A stretch of DNA of 64,000 nt from Valencia hispanica (lineage: Eukaryota; Chordata; Actinopteri; Cyprinodontiformes; Valenciidae): NCBI GenBank assembly GCA_963556495.2, contig OY747713.1, positions 53,288,828 to 53,352,827 on the forward strand, written 5' to 3'. Made by a program: the position numbers and the translations under genes. This document shows, one piece after another, positions 53,266 to 64,000 of this stretch; position 1 is the first letter of the stretch, and each line of letters opens with the position of its first letter. Under the pieces are notes generated by a model. The model was given only the letters and a program-made list of their open reading frames with translations. It did no database searches and was not told the DNA's origin.

Positions 53266-53565
53266 TTCTGTTCCTTCTGTGTCTCTGCTCTGTCTTCTCA
53301 AACCCCCAGACAGTCGTGGCAGATGGCCGCTCCTACTGAGCCTGGTTCTGTTGGAGGTTCTGAGGGATTGCTGAAGGATTGCTGTGGTTGGAAAGTCTGC
53401 CCAACCTCACGCCCATGACTGATGTAATCTGCTGGGATTCCTTAAATAGGAAACTTTTTAACTGATTGGAATGTTTGTATAAATGTATTGAAATAACTTC
53501 TTGTTAAGTGCCTTGAGATGACATCTGTTGTGAATTGGCGCTATATAAATAAACTGAATTGAATT
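53266..53565 (+). mobile_element. L2 LINE 3'-end fragment
   Basis: Matches the final part of the L2 3' UTR ('ttctgttccttctgtg', 'tcgtggcagatggccgctcc', 'gtgccttgagatgacatc') with an internal deletion around 53358, and ends in the GAATT tail at about 53565. Confidence 0.85.
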
Positions 53566-53640
53566 GAAATCTTGTTAGAAGTTTTTCATTTTATTTCAAC
53601 AAGTCAGTCAGTTTAATTCATAGATTCCCTCTGTGCCTTT
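53566..53640. other. 3' flank of the recombinase-like pseudogene
   Basis: AT-rich DNA between the L2 tail and the stop codon of the minus-strand pseudogene; nothing recognised. Confidence 0.4.
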
Positions 53641-55608
53641 TTACGGCATATGCTCCACCAAGAGTCGGTCAAAGTGTTGTCTGATGTCCCTTGCTTGAGC
53701 TACATCCAGGTGGAAAACATAGAACCGGTCAGCTGTGCCAGGGCTGTGACACATGAATTCAGACATTCGCTCGCGCTGTCTTACAGAGTTATGGTTCTTC
53801 ACATGGGTTTCCACTGCGCTCCTGATGGTCGTGAAAGTAGGTCTCCCTGGCAGACCCATCTCTCTCCATGCCACCCGTAAGTACTGATCAACGAGGTGGC
53901 CGACAGACCTCCAAAGGGAGCAAAGGACCATGTTTGTTGGGGGACGGAGACCGGCCCGGATCTTCAACCATCGTTCCAGCCAGTCAAACTCTTCCGGCTT
54001 CAGGAAGATCTGCGCGGTTCCGTATGATCCTTTTGTCTTGTGCTCATGCACGTTAATCAGGTAACCTTGCTCGGGGGACTTGCAGTTCTCCCTGGCCCTC
54101 CGCGACCTCTTCCACAGTCATGTTTACAAGGACCCCCTTTCTGTGGCCATAAATGCACGAGAGATACGCACCAAAGTAACCAAAGAAAAGGGAAGTTAAG
54201 CGGCGCGAGGGGTGTTTGGCGATTTCTTCCAGAAGCTCAGGGATCTTTCTGCTGGCACGCTCCCGACATCTGGTGAGGGTCTGCAGGGAAATTGCCCGCT
54301 CTGGTTTCTTGGCCTTCAGCTCGATCTGGTAGGTGAGAAGGCCTCCACGGATCTCCTTAAGACAGTTCTGGATGGTACGGCGCACTGAAAAGATCTGTCT
54401 CTTGGAGAGCCTGCACTGGACCAGCGGTGTGTCAGTCATGTACCGAAGGAACTTTTGGAGTTGACCCAGATAGTAGTGGACTGTGGACAGCTTCCTTCCA
54501 TTCCCGAGCAGGTGTGAAGCCCATATGCAAACATGCATAAAAAGAACCTGACATTCAAGCATTTTCACAGCAGACCTGCACATCAGGCGAGCGAGGATTG
54601 CCCATGGATTTGTTGAACATCGTCTAGGAAGAGCCAGTCGTATGTTTGCTGGGCTCCCTCTGCCATGTAGGAGAGGAACTCCTTCACCCTCGAAAGCTGT
54701 GAGCATGAGTTTTTCAACTTCATTCGTGACGGGTTGAAATCTTTGATGTAAGCCTGGTAAGCTCCCAAGTATATTGCTGTGAAAACAACCAGACAAGAAA
54801 AGCATGGTCACCTGAAGCACCATACCAAACCATACCATACCGTACGACACATCAAATCTCCAAATCACCTACTGATGGATTTAGGGAAACCGTTGCCCCT
54901 GGTTCCCGGGTCCGTGGGTCTGTCCTCGGACAGGTCCACTCCGGCGGCTGCTGTTGTTGTTGCTGCTCCTGCTGGAACCAATGCATAGGGGTCCAGTCTC
55001 TCCAGCACCACCACTGGGGAGAGGCCAACCCCGGCCGCTGCTCGCCCTGCATCCCGCGGTGGTGCCTCCCCTGAAGGGAGGGTCACTCTGACTGCTGCCT
55101 CCCCTGAAAGAGACACCGGACATGGAGAGAGGACAACCGCAGGCCCTGGATCCAACAGTGGTGCTAGAGCTGAGGAGAGCTCTTGTTCAAGACAGGGTTC
55201 AACCCCAATATCAAGCTGTGAGACAAGGGGAGGATTGGGGTTGCTTTCCCTGAGGCTCCGGAGCAGGGAGATGGTTCTTGATTTTTTCGCAGCAGTGATG
55301 TTGCGCTCCCTCTGCTCAATGGAAAGCTCCTGATGGCTGCATCGCATGTGGTAGTCAAAGCGGGAATTCTTGTACAAACACCCATTCACATTACACGGGT
55401 AGTCTCTTAAATTGACCCGGCCTGAGGAGAGGTTGAGCAAAAGTCTTCTTTCCTCCAGATTGTTAACGAAGTGTGATCTTTTCAGGTGGCTTGGCAATGA
55501 GGCGAAGCTGTTGTTGCAAAGGGGACAGCACCGAGCCTTGCTTCTTGGGTTCACGGTTTCCTTGGAGGAGGGGGAAAAAGACAACATTTGTTCCACTTTA
55601 CCAACCAC
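53641..55608 (-). pseudogene. C2H2 zinc-finger / tyrosine-recombinase-like gene, two frameshifts
   Basis: Exon 1 (55608-54873) starts at an ATG and encodes two C2H2-type fingers ('CPLCNNSFASLPSHLKRSH' and 'CNVNGCLYKNSRFDYHMRCS'), then a Ser/Pro/Ala-rich linker. A GT-AG intron (54872-54777) joins in frame to exon 2, with a core-binding-like helical region ('SRVKEFLSYMAEGAQQTYDW'), then 'LGQLQKFLRYMTDTP'. The catalytic half has 'YLSCIYGHRKGVL' (Arg), 'NVHEHKTKGSYG' (Lys), 'GRPTFTTIRSAVETH' (Arg) and 'FMCHSPGTADRFY' (His, Tyr), the layout of tyrosine recombinases such as Crypton integrases. Frameshifts lie near 54590-54540 and 54090; otherwise ~620 codons are intact. DNA strand exchange is inferred from motifs only; a host-domesticated or transposon gene are both possible. 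Confidence 0.6.
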
Positions 55609-55954
55609 CTGTCACCCGGGTGGGCTTTGGCCCAAACCCCCTCTATCCCACCACTAGAACCGAACAGAAAGTCCACCAACCTGCCACGGACAAGGAAAGC
55701 CTGCCACCGACAAAAGACGTTCACCGGGAGGCTCCGCTCTGCCTCAATTGGGGGAAAGGAACAGGTGGGCTTCGACCCGAACCCCCTCGTTCCGAACCGC
55801 AAAACCGAAGACAAAAGAGACCGACCTGACACCGACAAGAAGCTGCAGCCATCTGACAAGGACAGCCAACGATAAACTCCCTTGATTGAGGCTTGATGTG
55901 GAGCAGCTGTGTGCCATTGTCAGCTGCTGCCACTTTCACAGCCGAGAAGACGGA
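55609..55954. other. GC-rich upstream region with an imperfect direct repeat
   Basis: Lies just upstream of the minus-strand zinc-finger gene. Two related ~100-bp units begin 'ggtgggctttggcccaaacc' (55619) and 'ggtgggcttcgacccgaacc' (55765), each followed by 'ccgacaa'-type motifs. It may be 5' UTR or promoter; short open frames on both strands look compositional. Confidence 0.4.
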
Positions 55955-57617
55955 ATAAAAGAGCTAAACTACATCTCACTTTTTTAAAAAGTAGAAGATG
56001 ATCTTGCTAGGTGGAAATCCCTACCCATATCACTTATAGGAAGGGTTGCTCCAATAAAAATGATGGTTTTGCCCAGAATCAACTACTTATTCTCAATGAT
56101 CCCAAGTAAACCATCACTAGACTGGTTTAGATCTCTGGACTCCTCTGTCTCTAAATTTGTTTGGAAAGATAAATCCCCACGTATCAGCTTAAAAACTCTG
56201 CAGAAGACCAAAGAAAAAGGAACAGGCTCCAATACATCTCAAGATGGTTAAAACATAGCTACCTAGATGAGTCCCGGATAGACGTAGAACAGACACTATG
56301 CAATAAGATAAAACTTTCAGACCTACCATTTATTACCTCAAATATAAAACGACATGAATGCTTTAAAAGCATAAATATCAGCTTCTCTCTGACAGCATGG
56401 TGGGAGTTTCTAAAAATGACAAGAGTCCACAATAATCCCATGCAGACGTACACCCATCTGGAATAACCCTGACATTGATTCATCTACATTAGATGAATCA
56501 ATAGCCGTCCCTATTTCAAAATTGGAGGTGGATTTATCAGCCAGCTTTGACCAAAACGTCTGGTCTCAGATATGTTTAAGAACCTTTAAAATAACAAAGA
56601 ATCATAATTTGCAATTAATACAATAGAAAATCCTTCATAGAGTACACTTTACAGGTCAACGGATGTTTAGGATGGGTTTTACGTCATCTAATACCTGCTT
56701 ACAATGCACAAGCAATATACCAGATACTTATATTCATGCGCTTTGGTTCTGTCCACCCGTTAAGAAATTCTGGTGCCAGATATGTGAGAACTTATCAAAG
56801 TGTCTGAAATGTAACATTCCACCATCTCCCTCAATTTGCCTGTTGGGAGATTTAAATGATGTCACCATGGACATTTCTAATGGTTCACATTGCCTTATGC
56901 ATCGCTAAGAAAACTATCCTCCTGAACTGGAAAAATAAAAAGGCTCTAATATTAATCAGTATAGAAATCTCTTGTTGGACCACATTGGTCTAGGGATTCG
57001 GGGCTCTGGGGCGCCGCACCCCCTAGCTGTGGTCCTGGCCGGGGGTCGGCCGGCGTGGGGTCTCTGTTGCCTGTGGGGGTCGGGGCCGGCCGACATGTGC
57101 AGCCGCCTCTCTCTTTTTCTCTGGGCCGATTGTCATCGCCGGTCCCTGTATGGCGTCTCGCCTTGTTTGCTGGTTGGGGTGCCTGGCTGCTGGTCGCGGC
57201 GAACTCAACCTGGGTGTCTATTGTCTTTTGTGTTCTGATAGTAGAGCAAATGTCAGGGTGGGTTTAGTTCTCCTTCTCGGATGGGGCTGGGGGGACTGCC
57301 TTGGGGTCCATGGGGCTTGGTGGTGCTGTGGCCGTGGGCCCTGGGTTGAACGTGCCATGGACTCCCTCCCCTGGTGGATCCCGGTGAACACCGGTGCCTA
57401 TTGGGGTCAGTGGGGGAGCTGGCTCCCTGGGAAGACATTTTGTCTCCCAGTCCTTCCCTCCCCATCCCCCAACACCTCTGTCCACCCGCTCCATCACTTT
57501 ACCACTCATATAGGGTCTTGAGGCATGGGCACATCACTGGGGTCCGAGGAGGGGTCTTCCTCCTCGCTATCCCATGGCGTCCTGCTTCCCAATTTTAATA
57601 TACAACTTAGACACTCC
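55955..57617 (+). mobile_element. L1-C: 5'-truncated Tx1-like L1, ORF2 C-terminus and 3' UTR
   Basis: Starts in the RT thumb region ('MMVLPRINYLFSMIPSKPS') parallel to L1-B 44225 onward, with deletions at about 56220 and 56475. It retains the Cys-rich ORF2 C-terminus lost from L1-B ('SSNTCLQCTSNIPDTYIHAL', 'WFCPPVKKFWCQICENL'). The GC-rich 3' UTR begins about 56990. At 57617/57625 the UTR is interrupted by L2-D and resumes at 62567. Confidence 0.8.
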
Positions 57618-58326
57618 CACTTATTCAATTCAATTCAATTCAGTTTATTTATATAGCGCCAATTCACAACAGATGTCATCTCAAGGCACTTAACAAGAAG
57701 TCATTTCAATATAATTATACAAACATTCCAATCAGTTAAAAAGTTTCCTATTTAAGGAATCCCAGCAGATTGCGTCAGTCATTGGCGTGAGGTTGGGCAG
57801 ATTTCCAACCACAGCAATCCTTCAGCAATCCCTCATACTGAGCAAGCATGTAGCGACAGTGGAGAGGAAAAACTCCCCTTTAACAGGAAGAAACCTCCAA
57901 CAGAACCAGGCTCAGTAGGAGCGGCCATCTGCCACGACCGTCTGGGGGTTTGAGAAGACAGAGCAGAACACAGAAGGAACAGAAGATCCGATATAAGAGA
58001 ACTTTCTATGTTACAGAAAGTAAAAAGTTGATAACAGGACACAGTGGATGTTCAGTTACTGAGAGGATCATCCCAGTCGATGCCCCCCGTCCAACAGGGC
58101 ATTGCAGCCAAGCAGGATACCAGACCAGGTATATCTTCGATGGGGAGAAAAACACTGAGAGAAAACAAAGTTAACAGTCGAAATAACAGAATGTACTGTA
58201 ATACAACTGGAGAGTCGTAGGAGAAAAGGAAGTAGCAGAGTGAAGAAAATTGGTAAGTCTGTCCTCCAGCAGTCTAAGCCTATAGCAGCATAACTACAGA
58301 GATAGCTCAGGATGACCTAAGCCACT

Positions 58327-61300
58327 CTAACTATAAGCTTTATCAAAAAGGAAAGTTTTAAGCCTGGCCTTAAAAGTAAACAGAGTGTCTGCCTCACGGA
58401 CTAAAGCTGGGAGCTGGTTCCACAGGAGAGGAGCCTGATAACTAAAAGATCTGCCTCCCATTCTACTTTTAGAGATCCTAGGAACTACAAGTAAACCTGC
58501 AGTCTGAGAGCGAAGTGCTCTTTTAGGAACATATGGAACAATTAGATCTCTGATGTATGATGGAGCTTGATTATTAAGGGCTTTGTATGTAAGAAGAAGG
58601 ATCTTAAATTCTATTCTGGATTTAACAGGGAGCCAATGAAGGGAAGCTAAAACAGGAGAAATGTGATCTCTCTTTTTAATATTCATCAGAACTCTTGCTG
58701 CCGCATTTTGGATCAACTGAAGGCTTTTAATGGCATTTTGTGGACTTCCTGATAGTAAAGAATTACAGTAGTCCAGCCTTGAGGTAACAAATGCATGGAC
58801 TAGTTTCTCAGCATCACTCCTGGACAGGATGTTTCTAATTTTAGCAATATTCCGGAGGTGAAAGAAAGAAATCCTAGAAACCTGTTTAATATGGGATTTA
58901 AATGTCAAGTCTTGGTCAAAAATAACGCCGAGGTTCTTTACGTTATTACTGGGGGCCAATTTAATGCCATCCAGATGAAGTGATTGACTAATCAGTTTCT
59001 GTTTAAGAACTTCTGGTCCAAAGACAGCAACTTCTGTCTTGTCAGAATTTAAAAGCAAAAAGTTTAGGGTCATCCATGCTTTTATGTCTTCCAGACATGC
59101 CTGTAATCTACCTAACTGACTGGGTTCATCAGGATTTATGGATAAATATAGTTGTGTATCATCGGCATAGCTGTGGAAATTTATCCCATGCTGTCTAATG
59201 ATTCTACCAATTGGGAGCATATATATGGTGAACAGAATTGGTCCAAGCACAGAACCCTGTGGAACTCCACAAGTAACCCTTGAGAGTGAAGATGATTTAT
59301 CATTTAGATGAACAAACTGGAATCGATCAGACAAATATGATTTAAACCAGCCTAGTGCTGTTCCTTTGATCCCTGCAACATGTTCAAGCCTTTCTAAGAG
59401 AATATTATGATCGACTGTGTCAAAAGCAGCACTGAGATCTAACAAAACCAGAACAGACACCAGTCCATTATCTGAGGCCATGAGAATATCATTAGTAACC
59501 TTCACCAGTGCTGTTTCAGTGCTATGATGAGCTCTAAAACCTGACTGAAACTCTTCAAACAGCTCGTTACTGTTTAGATGTTCACAGACTTGATTAGCAA
59601 CTATTTTCTCAAGGACTTTGGATAAGAAAGGAAGGTTAGATATAGGTCTGTAATTCACTAAGTCATCTTGATCAAGGGAAGGTTTCTTGAGTAAAGGTTT
59701 AATTACAGCTATTTTAAATTCCTGTGGTACGTATCCGTTTACTAAGGATAGATTCATCATATCCAAAATGGGGCCAGGAACCAAATGGAACACTTCTTAA
59801 AATAATTTGGTTGAGATTGGGTCCAAAATACAAGTTGATGATTTAGATGAGGCTAATATTTTTGATAATTCTGAAAGCTCGACTGAATCAAAACAGCCTA
59901 AGCAATACTGAGGTTCTACAGTTCTTTCCGATACTGACTCATTTACTGAGGAAGAAGTAATCATGTTTGGGAGGGTGCCAATGATTTTATTTTTAATAAA
60001 ATTTATTTTATTTATGAAGAATCTCATAAAATCATCACTGCTAAGAGCTGGGGGAATAGTTTGCTCAACAGAGCTATGACTCTGTGTAAGTTTGGCAACT
60101 GTACTAAAAAGAAACCTAGGATTGTTTTTATTCGCCTCTATTAATGATGAAAAATATGCTGTTCTAGCTTGTCGAAGGGTCTTTTTATACAGCAGTAGAC
60201 TGTTATTCCAGGTTAAATAGGAATCCTCTAGATGTGTAAAGCGCCATTTTCTCTCCAACTTCCTAGTATTCTGCTTTAAAGTACGCAACTCTGCGTTAAA
60301 CCAAGGAGTCAGCCTCCTATGGCTAGCCACTTTTTTTTTTTATGGGGCTACACTATCTAATGCCAAACGCAATGAGGACGTAACGCTGTGAACCAGACCA
60401 TCAATTTCTGAAGGGTTAGAGATAGAATTGCTGCCATCCACTGTGTTACTCTGAGACACTGAGGAAAGTAAGAATGGTACAGATTCTTTAAAAATTGTTA
60501 CAGCATTGTCTGATAAAGTTCTACTATAATGAAATTTTCTTTCAGATTTAAGATGGTCAGTTAAAGTAAATTCAAAAGTTATCAAGAAGTGGTCAGACAG
60601 GACCGGGTTATGTGGGTGGACTGTTATTTCCTCACACTCAATACCGTATGTCAGTACAAGGTCCCAAGTGTGTTTACCTGAGTGGGTCGATCCCTGTACT
60701 TTTTGAGTAAAGCCAATTGAGTCTAAAATAGCATTAAAGGCTGCATTTAGGCTATCACTTTCAGTATCCACATGAATATTGAAGTCCCCCACTATAATAA
60801 CCCTATCAGTATTTAATACTATATCAGATAAAAAATGTGAGATCTGATCCAAGAATTGAGAGTAAGGGCCTGGTGGACGATACAAAACCACAAACAAAAA
60901 TGGTCTTAATGTTTTGCAAATTGGATGAGGAAAATTAAGGGTTAGATGCTCAAAAGAACTGTAGCTATCAATTGGTCTGGGACTAATTAGTAAATCAGAA
61001 CGGAAAATGGCTGCAACTCCTCCTCCTCGCCCAGTATTTCTAGGAATGTGAAAATTTTAATGACTGGAAGGAGTTGACTCATTTATACTGACATAATCCT
61101 CCTGCTGCAACCAAGTTTCTGTGAGACAAAGGAAATCAATGTGATTATCACAAATCAAGTCATTTACTAACAAAGTCTTTGAGGAGAGAGATCTTATGTT
61201 TAATAAACCACATTTAATAGATTTATTTTCAGTCAAAGTTGTATTTATTTTTATGAGATTTCCATAATTTGCTTTTGTTGGCTTAACTTTTAATCCATTT

Positions 61301-61410
61301 AATTTTGGCCGTGGGCAAGACACTGTTTCTATAGGGTAATGGGTGGGTAACAGTACAGAAGCAGCAGAGAGGTGGGTTAAACTACGACTCTGCTTCCTGG
61401 TCTGGACCCT
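58327..61410 (-). pseudogene. L2-D ORF2: endonuclease and RT with stops and an A-run frameshift
   Basis: Same protein as L2-B ORF2. Lesions: a Leu-to-stop change near 61057-61062, a break near 60900, a slipped A-run near 60335 and a stop near 59795. Intact pieces include the endonuclease '[13 protein letters not shown]', 'VGDFNIHVD', the RT 'VLLDLSAAFDTVDH', 'GVPQGSVLGPILF' and 'FHSYADDTQLYLS', and the full C-terminus 'LLWNQLPALVREADTLFTF' to the stop at 58327, which L2-B lost. Confidence 0.9.
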
Positions 61411-61440
61411 GTGTTGTCAGTGTTTTGGAGGATTAATAAA

Positions 61441-62301
61441 TTAGGCCATATTCCTAGAAAGAAGAGCTGCTCCATCCAAAGTGGGATGGATGCCGTCTCT
61501 CCGGATCAGACCAGGTTTTCCCCAAAAAGTTCTCCAGTTATCAATGTAGCCCACATCGTTTGCAGGACACCACCTAGACAACCATTGATGGAATGACAGC
61601 ATGCGGCTAAACATGTCGTCACTGGTCCGATCAGGCAGGGGACCAGAAAAGATTACCGAGTCTGACATTGTTTTGGCAAACTTACACACCGAAGCAACAC
61701 TAATTTTAGTGACCTCCGATTGGCGTAACCGGGTGTCATTACCGCCGGCGTGAATAACAATCTTACTGTATTTACGCTTATCTTTAGCCAGCAGTTTCAG
61801 GTTGGATTTGATGTCGCCCGTTCTGGCCCCTGGCAAACATTTGACTATGGTCAATGGTGTCTGTAATGCCACGTTTCTGACTATGGAGCTGCCAATTACC
61901 AGGGCCGGCTTCTCAGCGGGTGTGTCGCTGAGCGGGGAAAATCTGTTAGAAACGCGGACCGGTTGGTGGTGGCCCGGGGGCTGGGTCCTAGAACTATGCT
62001 TCCTACGTACAGTCACCCAGCCGCCTAGAGGTCCCGGCTGCGCGGGCTCTACCGGAGGACAGCTAGGGGGTTCTATCCTTGTTGGCTCCGCGCTGGCTAA
62101 TGGGCTTCGGCTATCTGCTGGTTTTTCAACAGCGCGGAGCCGTGCTTCTAATTCTGATACCCTCGCCTCCAAAGCTACAAAAATATTACATTTATTACAG
62201 TTACCATTATCACTAAAGGAGGCAGGGAAGTAACTAAACATCTGACAGAGAGAGCAAGAGAGAAGAGAAGAGTTAGAGACAGGAGAAAGAAGAGTAGCCA
62301 T
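61441..62301 (-). CDS. L2-D ORF1 protein with SGNH-type esterase domain
   Basis: 286 codons from the ATG at 62301. Same layout as L2-A ORF1: heptad-like '[17 protein letters not shown]', Pro/Ser linker, then 'ALVIGSSIV', '[11 protein letters not shown]' and '[14 protein letters not shown]'. A Glu-to-stop change ends it eight codons early, after 'SRNMA'; the ancestral UGA follows downstream in the same frame. The catalytic Ser, Asp and His positions are retained, so the domain could still fold. Confidence 0.85.
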   Translation of the reverse strand: MATLLSPVSNSSLLSCSLCQMFSYFPASFSDNGNCNKCNIFVALEARVSELEARLRAVEKPADSRSPLASAEPTRIEPPSCPPVEPAQPGPLGGWVTVRRKHSSRTQPPGHHQPVRVSNRFSPLSDTPAEKPALVIGSSIVRNVALQTPLTIVKCLPGARTGDIKSNLKLLAKDKRKYSKIVIHAGGNDTRLRQSEVTKISVASVCKFAKTMSDSVIFSGPLPDRTSDDMFSRMLSFHQWLSRWCPANDVGYIDNWRTFWGKPGLIRRDGIHPTLDGAALLSRNMA

Positions 62302-62566
62302 AGCCGCAATGAAGCTAAGCTAACTGAGCTAGCGAGACCTTCCACCCAAAGAAAAACTGTGTGAAACACAAGGAGTTCCCAAAACGTAAAGTACACCACC
62401 ACAAAATGTGTGTTTTAGTGTGATTGTGTGTTAAAATAACTTAGAAAAGCCTCAGCACAGAGAAAATAAGATCAATTCAAGAGCGTTTGAACACCAAAAC
62501 AGCTCCACGGAGCACAGCAGTGACAACAGGAAATGACGCAATACGGCTTACCCCGTCACCACTTAT

Positions 62567-64000
62567 AACATTTTCATGAGACACACATGTAGGGACTTTG
62601 GGGTGGGCACACTTTTCGGCATCCAGAGGGGGAGCGATTCAATCAGCTTCACCTCTGGTGCCGGTGCCCACTGTAAACCACATACAAACACTGAGGGCTC
62701 GGGGTGGGGGTTGGGGGATGTGTGACTGCCTTCCCCACATCCCACCCCTCTGTTTTAAATGCACATTATTACAACACGCATCAACACCATACTCGAGCAG
62801 GAGGATAGAGGCTAGCGGTCTTCTTACACCCCTGTTTGCTACCGGCCATCAGGGGTTGGGGTCCGGAGGAGGAACAGGTGGTCTGGTCGGGGTCCTGGGC
62901 TGTCAGGCTGCCCCGCCACTGTGGGGCCCTTGGCGGTCTGCTTGTCTCCGTCCTAGAAGGTAGGGGGTCCATCGCCTGGGTCCGGGGGCTGGTGGCTCTA
63001 CTGGGGCATCGGTACCTGGACCTGGGAGCATGAAGTGTGTATGGGGTGTATGAGTGAGGGTACAGCGTCATTTCTTGGGTGTCTTGGTGAGTTAGTGAGA
63101 ATGTATATGTTTAAGAGGGAGGGAACGTATGACTGTCTGTATGTCTTTGTCTGCCTGTCAGGTTTGGTCTTGGGCTGCCCTCTCGCCTGGCGCACCTCAG
63201 GCCTTACATTTAATGGGGGGGCCTATTTCCCCTCCGTCACTCCCCGCCGGTGATGGATGCCCCTGCCTACTGGTGCGTCGGTGGTCAATCCGGTTCGGAC
63301 TTGGTGCGTGCCTGGGGGGGCCGGTGTGTCGGTCGGCTGATGCGCTGGGCCGATATCTTCCCTTGGTTGGTTGGGGCACCTCTTTTAGAGGTTTGGGATT
63401 GTTGGGTGGTGCCTGCTCGGTGGCTCGGCGGGATGCGGATCCGGCGTCTCTGCTCGTTTGATCACCTGTTCTGTACGCACCGTGCGTGGCTGGTTCATTG
63501 GCGGGTTGGACCGGCCCTGGCCCTCGTTGGATGCCTGGTCTCGGCGCCCTGCATTGCTCGGGATCAGGACCCGGGAGCTGATACAACTTGGTGTCCAGAT
63601 GCTGGCTGAGCCCGGCCTGGGGATGCTGTCCGTCCCCTGCGGCTATCGGTGGGGCGCTGGGATGTTGGCGGTGGGGATTGGCCTAGGGTGGAGGTGGCGC
63701 GTGGCGGCCGGCCCCGGCCCCTGCAGTGCCGGGGGCCCCTCGTCGGCCGGTCCCTTGTCGGGTCCCTGTGTTTTGTTTTTTCCTGTGTTTTGTTTTCCTG
63801 TGTTTTCTTTGTTCCCTTTCCTCGCTTGTATTTTCAGCTCACCCTCTCTCATGACATTTTGTTTCCGACCTCTCTTCTTCATCTTCTTTCTTTCTTCCCC
63901 TTAAGTTTCCGTCTCCGTGTCCATAACATCAGGAAATAAAACCCCCAGCAATTCACAATAAAGATTTTTCACACATATATCAAGTGGAGTACCATAGCAA
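62567..64000 (+). mobile_element. L1-C 3' UTR continuation (runs off the window)
   Basis: GC-rich sequence ('actccccgccggtgatgg', 'ggcgctgggatgttggcggt') homologous to the extra 3' UTR in L1-B and to L1-i, followed by 'atgacattttgtttccgacc', AATAAAACCCCC and 'cacatatatcaagtggag'. The window ends before the A-tail. Open frames on both strands here are compositional. Confidence 0.8.

Larger units (their letters stand above)
57625..62559 (-). mobile_element. L2-D: full-length L2 LINE (4.9 kb), minus strand
   Basis: Runs from GTGACGGGGTAAGCC at 62559 (5' end) to the GAATT tail at 57625. CACTTAT flanks both sides (57618-57624 and 62560-62566), a 7-bp TSD. Contains 5' UTR, ORF1, ORF2 and 3' UTR. 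It is the only complete L2 in one piece in the window and sits inside the L1-C 3' UTR. Confidence 0.92.

Noticed and set aside
1..64000. CRISPR array, bacterial operon or phage
   Set aside because: No spaced direct repeats of that type, splice sites and eukaryotic retroelements throughout.

Overview
The window looks like repeat-dense, late-accumulating chromatin from a percomorph-type teleost fish. I infer this from the element mix, not from any host gene: L2-type LINEs with an SGNH-esterase ORF1 and a (GAATT)n tail, Rex1/CR1-like LINEs ending in the 'ttgatcccc-tgggaaa' type 3' end, a Tc1/mariner arm, a Tol2-like hAT, a tRNA-derived SINE with a LINE-like tail, Ty3/Gypsy elements and a Tx1-like L1. 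I found no convincing host protein-coding gene, no free-standing tRNA or rRNA gene and no CRISPR array. Essentially every open frame of note belongs to a transposable element, and nearly all carry frameshifts or stops.

The layout is a set of nested insertions that can be unpacked from boundaries and target-site duplications (TSDs). Positions 1-5015 hold a patchwork: unassigned DNA with a perfect 76-bp hairpin, L2 and Rex-like LINE pieces, a 501-bp TTAA-flanked MITE, a Tc1 arm and a Rex1-like reverse transcriptase. A minus-strand Gypsy (Gypsy-B) occupies 5016-5339 and 50219-52430. It was split by a full-length L2 (L2-A, GCTCT TSD). L2-A was split by a Tol2-like hAT whose ends lie at 7117 and 46636 with an 8-bp TSD, and also by a solo LTR at 48783-49211.

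Inside the hAT sits Gypsy-A (5' LTR at 7635), which encodes a PNMA-like Gag. Gypsy-A is split by a CACTA/EnSpm-like DNA transposon (14582-25223) carrying a transposase pseudogene and a cleanly spliced six-exon DUF4806-like gene; that transposon is in turn split by L2-B. The Gypsy-A 3' LTR was hit by an unidentified insert and by a Tx1-like L1 (L1-i). Its remaining half now lies about 11 kb away in the opposite orientation (38156-39008). The two halves of the L1-i 15-bp TSD show that the intervening segment was inverted, most simply by recombination between L1-i and the oppositely oriented L1-B. Within the inverted segment are a hAT transposase remnant split by a solo LTR and a decayed endogenous retrovirus with two ~277-bp LTRs.

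Right of Gypsy-B (52431-64000) are a TIR-bounded element, an L2 tail, a spliced pseudogene combining C2H2 fingers with a tyrosine-recombinase-like domain (53641-55608, minus strand), and a third L1 (L1-C) whose 3' UTR is split by a full-length minus-strand L2 (L2-D, 7-bp TSD CACTTAT). L1-C runs off the window edge.

The observations I would follow first are: a single conserved UGA separating the esterase ORF1 from the endonuclease-RT frame in all three L2 copies, with the 31-codon spacer kept open and no initiating ATG for ORF2; the L1-mediated inversion; the shared aberrant junction inside the L1 copies; and the zinc-finger/tyrosine-recombinase gene.
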